64,000 bases of DNA, taken from Myxococcales bacterium (GTDB lineage Bacteria > Myxococcota_A > Polyangia > Polyangiales > Polyangiaceae). A program made the position numbers and the translations under genes. Positions 58,037-64,000 of the stretch are shown one piece after another. The notes below the pieces were generated by a model. That model was not told the origin of the DNA. It ran no database searches and saw nothing but the letters and a program-made list of their open reading frames with translations. The DNA lies in NCBI GenBank assembly GCA_903642325.1, contig CAHJWM010000002.1:62001-126000 (forward strand). The letters are read 5' to 3'. Within the stretch, counting starts at the first letter, position 1, and every line of letters starts with the position of its first letter.

Positions 58037-59227
58037 TCAGTGTACCGAGCCCTTCACCCCGTCGACGAGGTAGGCCATGCTCTCGAGCGCAATGTCCCGT
58101 TGCGGGTGTTGAGCGCCAGCCGCGATCACTTCCTTGCCCGTGTTGTCCTTCAGTGGGCCAGCGTAGATAACCATGGTGCCGTCCAGGAACTTTTTCTTCG
58201 CTTCTTCCGCCTTGGCTTTCGCCGCGTCTGACACTGCTGCTCCATAAGGCGCCATCTTGACGAAGCCCTCTTTGAAGCCGCCGCGCACGAGGTGTTCCCA
58301 TGGCTCACCCTTCTGAATCTTCTCGATATATGCCTTGTACACGACCTCCCAATTCCACTCGGCGCCCGTCAAGTAACCCTTGGGCGCCAGGGCCGCTTGG
58401 CTGGCGTGGTAACCGGTGCTGAAGATGCCGCGGTGCTCGGCAGTCTCGATGACCACTTTGGGCGAATCCACATGCGCGGTGAGCACGTCGGCTCCTTGAT
58501 CGATCAGGCTATTGGAGGCCTCGGCTTCCTTCACTGGCAGCGCCCAATCACCGGTAAAAATGACGTTCATGGTCACCTTTGGATTCACGGAACGTGCGCC
58601 GAGAGTGTAAGAATTGATATTTCGCAAGACCTGAGGAATCGCCTTGGCCGCAACGAATCCGAGCTTGTTGGTCTTGGTGGTCAAACCGGCAACGATGCCG
58701 GCCACGTACTCCGCTTCGTCGATATAACCGAAGTAGCTCCCCACGTTCTTTGGGTGCTTCTTCTCGTCGTACAACCCGCCGCAGTGGAGGAACGTGACGG
58801 TCGGATATTTTTCCGCCATTTTCAGAATGTGAGGGTCGAAATAGCCGAAAGAGGTTGGGAACAGGACCGTCGCGCCGTCCAGATTGATCATGCTCTCCAT
58901 GGTCTTCTGGACGGCGAGCGTCTCGGGCACGTTTTCTTCCTCACGGAGCTTCACGCCCATGCCGGCGAGCGTTTTTGCACCTTCAGCGTGCGCCTGATTG
59001 TAACCGTAGTCACTCTTCGAGCCGACGTAGATGAAGCCAACGGTGAACGGCTTGCCGGGAGCCGGCGCGGCCGGGGCAGCGGCCGAATCCCCGGCCATGG
59101 GCGCGGGCGCATCGCCCTTTTTGCTGCAGCCCAGAAAGCCTGCCGTAAGTGCCAGGGCGACGCCAAAACCAGAACACAAGGCGCGGCGAGAATGCATGCG
59201 CAATAGCGCCTGAAAAGTCGTGTGCAT
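58037..59227 (-). CDS. BMP-family substrate-binding lipoprotein
   Basis: A 396-residue lipoprotein of the BMP (basic membrane protein/PnrA) family. The ATG at 59227 with AAAGGGA before it gives a signal ending FGVALALTAGFLGC. The mature domain shows FTVGFIYVGSKSDYGYNQAH, VLFPTSFGYFDPHILKMAEK, KLGFVAAKAIPQVLRNINSY and DVLTAHVDSPKVVIETAEHR. BMP proteins bind nucleosides and related N-rich compounds; here the operon context suggests a urea-yielding ligand. It is the capture component of the importer. Confidence 0.93.
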   Translation of the reverse strand: MHTTFQALLRMHSRRALCSGFGVALALTAGFLGCSKKGDAPAPMAGDSAAAPAAPAPGKPFTVGFIYVGSKSDYGYNQAHAEGAKTLAGMGVKLREEENVPETLAVQKTMESMINLDGATVLFPTSFGYFDPHILKMAEKYPTVTFLHCGGLYDEKKHPKNVGSYFGYIDEAEYVAGIVAGLTTKTNKLGFVAAKAIPQVLRNINSYTLGARSVNPKVTMNVIFTGDWALPVKEAEASNSLIDQGADVLTAHVDSPKVVIETAEHRGIFSTGYHASQAALAPKGYLTGAEWNWEVVYKAYIEKIQKGEPWEHLVRGGFKEGFVKMAPYGAAVSDAAKAKAEEAKKKFLDGTMVIYAGPLKDNTGKEVIAAGAQHPQRDIALESMAYLVDGVKGSVH

Positions 59228-59264
59228 GAGAAACGTCCCTTTAGATTGAATGTCGAACGAAGCG

Positions 59265-59294
59265 AAAACGCGGCGAGCTCTTCTGCTCGCCGCG
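59265..59294 (-). terminator. Intrinsic terminator or attenuator between porin and BMP genes
   Basis: On the minus strand CGCGGCGAG (59294-59286), an eight-base loop and CTCGCCGCG (59277-59269) form a perfect nine-pair stem followed by TTTT (59268-59265). It lies 22 bases after the porin stop. With only four T residues it may terminate partly, giving more porin than importer transcript. Confidence 0.7.
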
Positions 59295-59315
59295 CCTTCG
59301 ATGACATGGTGGACG

Positions 59316-60698
59316 CTACTTCTGGATCTGTACGCCGGCGAAGACGGCGTTACTCTTCGGGCCGTCGTTGACGCTTCCATGCGTAAAGCCGAGCGTGACG
59401 CGAGTCGCGTAACTGTCGATTACGTCGGTGATCTGTGCGTCGATCTGGGACACGGTGGGGCCGCCGTTTTTATTTTTGGCTTGCTGCAAACGAACCAGGG
59501 GTTGAAGCTTGCCCAGGGCACCGGTGTCTGGAGTGAGGTAGCTTGCCAGCACGAAGTGCGACCACGTCAGGGGCTCACCGTCGCCAGCGTACTTGTAAAA
59601 TGCACCCTCAGCGTCGAACGCGCCCCCGTCTCCCAGCTTCTTCTCGAACAGGATGTCCGCGTTGAACAAGCCGTAGTCCTTGAGAGCGTTACCGACCAAG
59701 TCCTGGTTCTTCGAGTATTGACCGCCAACGCCGATGGCTAGAATGTCCATGCCGTAGTATGTGCTGCTGCTGTAGTAGCCGGGTTCGGGGTTGAGCAAGC
59801 TCAGATTCAAGCGGCCGCTGAACAAAGGCTTCTGTCGTGCATTACCGCCACCAGCCGGTGACGCATCGTCGAACACGCGGTATGCACCCAAGTAGTACTT
59901 CATCAGCCCGCCCTGGAATTGACCCCAGACGGTGGCGCCATCGTTACGACCGTTTGGACCTTCCTGAGGACCGACGACCGCGTAGGGATTGCCTTGCGGA
60001 CCGAGAAACAATGGATAGATCCAGGGCGCCATGAACCAAGGACCGCTGAAGTTGGAGCGGTCCGAGGCCACCAGCATGCGGCCGACCCAGAGGTGAAATG
60101 CGTCGTCAGGCTCGTACTGCGCGATCAAATCGAGGACATTCACGGTGCCCGTGACCGCTCCCGGTCCGCCGGACGCAGGAGCGATGAACGAGCCGCCATC
60201 ACGGGCGCCGTACCCGGCCGTGAAATTGGCGGTCCAGAGCAACGACTTTCGCATCTGGTTGCTGAAATGGAGCTCCACGTCACCGCCGCTACCAAAACCG
60301 CCGAGCTTTTTCGGATTGTCGGACCTCTGCATCGCAGCGCCGATGCGAAACCAGACGCCCACGTCGATGTGCTTGTACTTTTCCTTCATGGGGTCCACCG
60401 TTTCGGCGGGCACCGCGGGCGGGGCCGGCGGGACGTCCGGCGCCGGTGGCGCCATCACTGCGGGCGCTGGCGCAGGGGCGACAGTGCCAGCGGCGGCCGC
60501 GTCTTTGTTGGCACCGGTCGCCTGCGCCGTTGTCGGCTCGGGAGCCACTACCGCAGACGCGGGAGCCGGCGCGGCGGTGGGTGCCGTAGTGGGCGGGGGT
60601 GTCTGCGCGTTCGCGAGGCCTGCATGCAGCACAGGTAGCGCCGCGCTGGCGATTACCAATGACCGCTTCGCCAAGCTATATCGAAAGGTCGCTTTCAT
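59316..60698 (-). CDS. Outer-membrane porin-like protein
   Basis: A 460-residue exported protein. The ATG at 60698 has AGGAG five bases upstream and gives a signal peptide (SLVIASAALPVLHAGLANAQ). A Pro/Ala-rich linker of about 70 residues follows, then a beta-barrel-like part (VGVWFRIGAAMQ, FLGPQGNPYAVVGPQ, LNLSLLNPEPGYYSSSTYYG) with final segment VNDGPKSNAVFAGVQIQK. The family is not certain, but it resembles myxobacterial porins that accompany importers. It is first in the importer-urease unit and would bring the substrate across the outer membrane. Confidence 0.8.
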   Translation of the reverse strand: MKATFRYSLAKRSLVIASAALPVLHAGLANAQTPPPTTAPTAAPAPASAVVAPEPTTAQATGANKDAAAAGTVAPAPAPAVMAPPAPDVPPAPPAVPAETVDPMKEKYKHIDVGVWFRIGAAMQRSDNPKKLGGFGSGGDVELHFSNQMRKSLLWTANFTAGYGARDGGSFIAPASGGPGAVTGTVNVLDLIAQYEPDDAFHLWVGRMLVASDRSNFSGPWFMAPWIYPLFLGPQGNPYAVVGPQEGPNGRNDGATVWGQFQGGLMKYYLGAYRVFDDASPAGGGNARQKPLFSGRLNLSLLNPEPGYYSSSTYYGMDILAIGVGGQYSKNQDLVGNALKDYGLFNADILFEKKLGDGGAFDAEGAFYKYAGDGEPLTWSHFVLASYLTPDTGALGKLQPLVRLQQAKNKNGGPTVSQIDAQITDVIDSYATRVTLGFTHGSVNDGPKSNAVFAGVQIQK

Positions 60699-61030
60699 AT
60701 TTACTCCTATCAATCAACCAAAATTGGACCATGTGCTGACCGGCACACACGCCGCCTACCAGTGGTAGCCATCTACATTGGGCCGTATGAACAACGTGTT
60801 TCGTGTGAGGTGACTCGTGTAGATGAAACCGGTGACCGAAGTGTTTCGAACCTCCGCGCGCGAATCGTGGTCAATTCGAATTCCACGAACCTCTCACCAT
60901 CAGGCGCCGCGACCGAGATCTGGTGAGTTGCCGGCTCGCACAACGCCGTTTGCCAGCAGCGTCGTTTTCACGCCGCTCCCTCGGCGCGCCAAGTCAAGCG
61001 AACGTTGCTCGCACGCTCTTCCTACGCTTT
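60699..61030. other. Intergenic region upstream of the porin-importer-urease unit
   Basis: This 332-base stretch lies between the second hydrolase gene and the porin gene, all on the minus strand. No coding sequence or RNA gene is supported. It should contain the promoter of the porin-importer-urease unit; I could not identify a convincing -35/-10 pair or a known nitrogen-regulator site by eye. Confidence 0.5.
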
Positions 61031-61696
61031 TCAAGCCAGTGCACTCAGGATCTTCTTGGAGTCCGACACCCAACCAAAGATTCCGCCCTGTGCTTTGATC
61101 ATGCGTAAACCCATCTCGTGAAATTCCGGAAAGTAGGAGGCGCAGCAATCCGCCGGCACGATGCAGCGAAAGCCGCGATCATTGGCTTCCCGCACCGTGG
61201 TGTGGACGCACACCTCTGTCGTCACGCCGCAGACGATCAAGCTCTCGATGCCCTTATGCAGTAGAATCGAGTACAGGTCCGTGGCGTAAAAAGCGCCTTT
61301 TCCAGGCTTATCGATGACGGGCTCCCCCGCCAACGGATATAGATCGGGGATGATATCGTGGCCTGCCTCGCCGCGGATCAGAATTCGTCCCATCGGTCCG
61401 GAAGCGCCAATGCGGGTGCTCGGGTCGCCGCGCTCCACCTTGGCTTTCGGCGCATCCGTCAAGTCGGGCCGGTGGCCCTCGCGCGTGTGGATCACGAGCA
61501 TCCTCTTCTCGCGAGCGCCGCCCAACAACGCCTTGATCGGTGCGACCGCCGCGCCAAGCAAAGAAACGTCATTACCCAGGGATTCGCCGAAACCGCCCGG
61601 CTCCAAAAAGTCACGCTGCATGTCGATGACGATCACGGCGGTACGTTCAGGGTTTATGCCAATCGCTTCCGGTTCGGCTTCGATCATCGTGACCAT
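61031..61696 (-). CDS. Second isochorismatase-fold amidohydrolase
   Basis: A 221-residue paralogue of the hydrolase at 55235-55930. Triad residues are Asp25 in VIVIDMQRDFLEPGGFGESL, Lys130 in VIDKPGKGAFYATDL and Cys163 in GVTTEVCVHTTVREANDRGF; HTREGHRPDL and RILIRGEAGHDIIPDL are also shared. It is shorter and differs around residues 85-100, where substrate specificity is set in the family. Possible roles are triuret, biuret, ureidoacrylate or N-carbamoyl-amino-compound hydrolysis. It lies upstream of the porin on the same strand. Start uncertain (GTG at 61702 or ATG at 61687 also possible). Confidence 0.85.
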   Translation of the reverse strand: MVTMIEAEPEAIGINPERTAVIVIDMQRDFLEPGGFGESLGNDVSLLGAAVAPIKALLGGAREKRMLVIHTREGHRPDLTDAPKAKVERGDPSTRIGASGPMGRILIRGEAGHDIIPDLYPLAGEPVIDKPGKGAFYATDLYSILLHKGIESLIVCGVTTEVCVHTTVREANDRGFRCIVPADCCASYFPEFHEMGLRMIKAQGGIFGWVSDSKKILSALA

Positions 61697-61891
61697 CAGC
61701 ACGTCGCACTTTCTCGCGGGCTCACAGCTCGCGCTCTCGACTTCGAGCTGAGCCTATCGGGGTGCCGTTTCGGCCCGTTTTCAGGGCCGTAAAATCCGCT
61801 CGATACGCCTTGCGCCGCGGCTCGAGCGCGCTGTTTTCCCGCTCGGGGCGAGCTGTTCTTGGCAGCGCTAGGCTTTGCAAGCTAGACCCAG

Positions 61892-62533
61892 ATGTCAATG
61901 ACCGCTCCCAGTTTGGATGCAGCGCGCGTCGCCGTTCTGGTGGCGCATCCGGACGACGAAACGCTTTGGTGCGGAGGGACGTTGCTGCTGCATCCCGCGC
62001 CGGAGAAGATGATCGGCGCGTTGTGCCGCGCGAGCGACTCGGATCGCGCGCCCAAGTTCGCTCGTGCCGTGACCGCGCTCGGAGCCAAGTGCGGCATGAT
62101 GGATCTGGACGACGGTCCGGAACAACTACCGCTAGACCGCGGCGCCCTTCGCAACGCGCTCCGCTCTCTAATCGGTGAGCGAGGGTTCGATCTCGTGATC
62201 ACGCACTCGCCGCGTGGTGAGTACACGCGCCATGTCAGACACGAAGAAGTGGGCGCCGCCGTGCTCGAAATGTGGAGGGATGGCGAGCTGCGCGCGAACG
62301 AGCTTTGGCTGTTCGCGTATGAAGATGGCCAGCGCAGTCATTTGCCGCGTGCCGTGTCGACGGCTGACCTCACGCTCGATCTGCCTGATGAACTTTGGTC
62401 TCAGAAGGCGCGCCTGATCACGGACGTGTACGGGTTTGCCAGCGAAAGCTGGGAAGCGCGTGTCACGCCGCGCCGCGAGGCTTTTTGGCGCGTGACTTCG
62501 ACGAGTGACGCGCTGGCACGTCTCGACGATTGA
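61892..62533 (+). CDS. PIG-L/LmbE-family deacetylase
   Basis: A 213-residue zinc-dependent N-acetylglucosaminyl-type deacetylase family protein. The metal and catalytic motif AHPDDE is at 18-23 (VAVLVAHPDDETLWCGG), and a second His-containing segment reads THSPRGEYTRHVRHEEVG. Family members act on GlcNAc-lipids, mycothiol or bacillithiol precursors and lipopolysaccharide sugars. No pathway genes adjoin it, so the substrate is unknown. Confidence 0.9.
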   Translation: MSMTAPSLDAARVAVLVAHPDDETLWCGGTLLLHPAPEKMIGALCRASDSDRAPKFARAVTALGAKCGMMDLDDGPEQLPLDRGALRNALRSLIGERGFDLVITHSPRGEYTRHVRHEEVGAAVLEMWRDGELRANELWLFAYEDGQRSHLPRAVSTADLTLDLPDELWSQKARLITDVYGFASESWEARVTPRREAFWRVTSTSDALARLDD

Positions 62534-62863
62534 CGGCGCGCCTAACACGCGCTCGAGGGCGTCCACCAATACTCAATCACGGTCATGCGCCGCTTGCCCG
62601 CCGGGCGCGGCCTCACCGGCAATGCGAACTTGCAAACGCGTCAAGTGTGCGGCGACGCAGAGGCCGCCGGCCTATTGCCGTACACGCCTTGACAGGAGCA
62701 AACGTACGCCGGCACGTAGCAATCGGCCTCAGTGAGCGTCGGCGCACGAGGTATTACCTTCGGAAGTCGCGCGTTGGCTCAGTTCGGCGGGAAATACCAC
62801 TCGGATCCGCGTTGCTTGCGCTGGCATTGAGTTTGCTGAGGCGTGCGCAGGAGAATCAAGACT
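62534..62863. other. Intergenic region before hemerythrin-like gene
   Basis: A 330-base stretch with no supportable gene. A TTGACA at 62689-62694 could be a -35 element but no good -10 follows at 17 bases. It should contain the promoter of the hemerythrin-like gene. Confidence 0.45.
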
Positions 62864-63469
62864 ATGAATACTAAGAAGAAGACGCGCGGCGCCGGCGGCA
62901 CGGTCAAGCGCACCGTCCGGTTGCTGAAAGATGCCTTTTCTGGCGAGGAAACAGCGATCGATTTGCTGAAGGCCCAGCACGAGGAAGTGGCCGCGCTGTT
63001 CAAGAAGATCGAAAAAACCAGCGCGCGCGCCCAGAAGACCAAGCTGTTCGACGAGATGGCATCCAAGCTCGCTGGCCATGACGCGATCGAACGCGAGCTA
63101 TTTTACCCCGCGTGCGAAAAGGCCATGGGCATGACGGACCTTCTTGGCGAAGCCCTCGTGGAGCACGGCATCGTCGAATTCAGTATTTACCAGGCTGACC
63201 AGGCGCGCCAGGGCAAAGACTTTCAGTTCAAATGCACCGTGCTGAGCGAGATCGTCGAGCACCACGTGAAAGAGGAAGAGGAAGAGTTCTTCCCCAAGGT
63301 CGAAAAGGCCATTGGCAAGGACAAGCTCGTGGAGCTTGGTGCACGCATGAAAGAGCGCTTCGAAGAGAGTCAGGCCGAGGACTATCGAGCGGCGGTACAA
63401 AATAACTTGAAGCAAGTCTTCGCCGGGGCGCTCAAACCGGCGAAGAAGGTCAAACCTACGGCTGCGTGA
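62864..63469 (+). CDS. Hemerythrin HHE-domain protein
   Basis: A 201-residue protein with a Lys-rich start and a hemerythrin-like four-helix domain. Candidate ligands are His39 (LLKAQHEEVAALF), His72 and Glu76 (GHDAIERELFYPA), His101 and Glu105 (EHGIVEFSIY) and His133/134 with Glu138 (EHHVKEEEEEFFP). Such proteins bind a di-iron or hemelike centre and respond to O2, NO or oxidative stress; the C-terminal Lys-rich tail might bind nucleic acid, which is inference. AGGAG precedes the ATG at 62864. Confidence 0.9.
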   Translation: MNTKKKTRGAGGTVKRTVRLLKDAFSGEETAIDLLKAQHEEVAALFKKIEKTSARAQKTKLFDEMASKLAGHDAIERELFYPACEKAMGMTDLLGEALVEHGIVEFSIYQADQARQGKDFQFKCTVLSEIVEHHVKEEEEEFFPKVEKAIGKDKLVELGARMKERFEESQAEDYRAAVQNNLKQVFAGALKPAKKVKPTAA

Positions 63470-63478
63470 AAGCGAATT

Positions 63479-63520
63479 GGGGCGGTGATGTGATCGTGGC
63501 GGAGAACGGTCACCCGCCCC
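63479..63520. terminator. Possible bidirectional terminator hairpin between convergent genes
   Basis: GGGGCGGTGA (63479-63488) and TCACCCGCCCC (63510-63520) can pair with one bulged C and a 21-base loop in the gap between the convergent hemerythrin and desaturase genes. There is no clear T-run, so the call is weak. Confidence 0.4.
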
Positions 63521-63531
63521 ATGTCGTCACT

Positions 63532-64000
63532 CTAGAGCTCGTCGGCTCGCTCTCGTCGCGCTCGCTTGACTCGGCTAAAAGCGCCGAGCTCTGGCCGCAT
63601 TACGAACTGCCACAGCGTGTTGGTCCACGAGCGGTGGTGGTAAAGGTCGTCGTAATACTCCGGCGCGATGGCTCGCACCGATGCTAGTCGCGAGCCCGGA
63701 ATGTACGGGAAATCGTGGTGCTCGTTGTGGTAGCCCACGTTGAAGGTGAGCCGGTTCAGCGGTCCGTAGTACGAATAGGTTTCCTGCCCCTTCCGGAACA
63801 CGTAGTGTTCGGAGACGTAATGGCCCGCGACGGGGTGGAGCCCCATGACGATCAGCGAGCTGATGGGCAAATAAGCGAGCGCGCGCGGGCCCCAAAAGTA
63901 AAGGACCAGCGCGTCGAAGACGAGCTGTAGCGCCAGATTAAGGAGCTCAGCCGCACTCGGCCGTTTGGGGTGGACGAATAGCGGCCGCAAAGCGTAGGCA
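63532..64000 (-). CDS. Sphingolipid delta-4-desaturase-like fatty acid desaturase, 5' end outside window
   Basis: The visible C-terminal 156 residues match the eukaryotic DES1/DEGS pattern: GLHPVAGHYVSEHYVF, KGQETYSYYGPLNRLTFNVG, the third His box YHNEHHDFP, then IPGSRLASVRAIAPEYYDDL and SRVKRARRE at the end. The frame stays open to the right edge, so the N-terminal His boxes lie outside. The enzyme introduces the 4,5 double bond into dihydroceramide in eukaryotes; in a bacterium it suggests sphingolipid synthesis, known in Sorangium-like myxobacteria. It is membrane bound and di-iron. Confidence 0.85.
   Translation of the reverse strand, partial: AYALRPLFVHPKRPSAAELLNLALQLVFDALVLYFWGPRALAYLPISSLIVMGLHPVAGHYVSEHYVFRKGQETYSYYGPLNRLTFNVGYHNEHHDFPYIPGSRLASVRAIAPEYYDDLYHHRSWTNTLWQFVMRPELGAFSRVKRARRERADEL

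Overview
The window is GC-rich bacterial chromosome, densely coded on both strands. The gene content fits a delta-type Myxococcota (Polyangiales-like) genome. Pointers are a Ser/Thr protein kinase fused to a receiver domain, a TonB-dependent receptor carrying its own TonB C-terminal domain, several lipoproteins of unknown function, and a sphingolipid-type desaturase. This assignment is an inference from gene style, not a database match.

Layout. 1-7.6 kb: trehalose/maltose metabolism (treZ, treY, and a convergent treS-maltokinase fusion). 7.8-13.6 kb: small stress-type proteins, the kinase-receiver protein, a CorA transporter, a pirin and a glutaredoxin. 13.6-19.7 kb: an RND efflux pump with its adaptor, divergent from an OprB-like porin. 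19.7-28 kb: a pentaheme cytochrome lipoprotein pair, a RibD-type reductase, a heterodimeric ABC exporter, a decayed universal stress protein and an M48-type lipoprotein. 28.1-42.0 kb: a metal-homeostasis island. 42.0-61.7 kb: a colinear minus-strand nitrogen cluster. 61.9-64 kb: a PIG-L deacetylase, a hemerythrin-like protein and the C-terminal part of a sphingolipid delta-4-type desaturase cut by the window end.

The metal island combines a NicO-like permease, a frameshifted His-rich membrane protein, a frameshifted small protein, two paralogous WD40 proteins, a CobW/COG0523 GTPase, a DmeR-DmeF pair whose CDF exporter has a loop of about 40 histidines, a TonB-receptor operon with two unknown lipoproteins, a DUF1826 protein, a Fur/Zur-family regulator and a small secreted His/Cys protein. 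Seven copies of one palindrome (YGCAAY-N3-RTTGCR) lie in this island and I saw no others in the window. Five lie in front of its genes, so they probably define the regulon of the local Fur-family protein. Two copies of a second palindrome (ATACCCC-N2-GGGGTAT type) suit the DmeR-type regulator; one lies beside the first palindrome upstream of cobW, suggesting two metal inputs there.

The nitrogen cluster runs on one strand: isochorismatase-fold hydrolase, porin, BMP-family lipoprotein, two permeases, a biuret-hydrolase-like enzyme, a double ATPase, a cupin, ureDABCEFG, then urtABCDE. Overlapping stop/start codons join the permeases, the hydrolase-ATPase pair and the cupin-ureD pair, so uptake, hydrolysis and urease look like one unit. 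I infer that a urea-yielding compound (biuret, triuret or another N-carbamoyl compound) is imported, split to urea and ammonia, and the urea consumed by urease, with a separate urea ABC importer.
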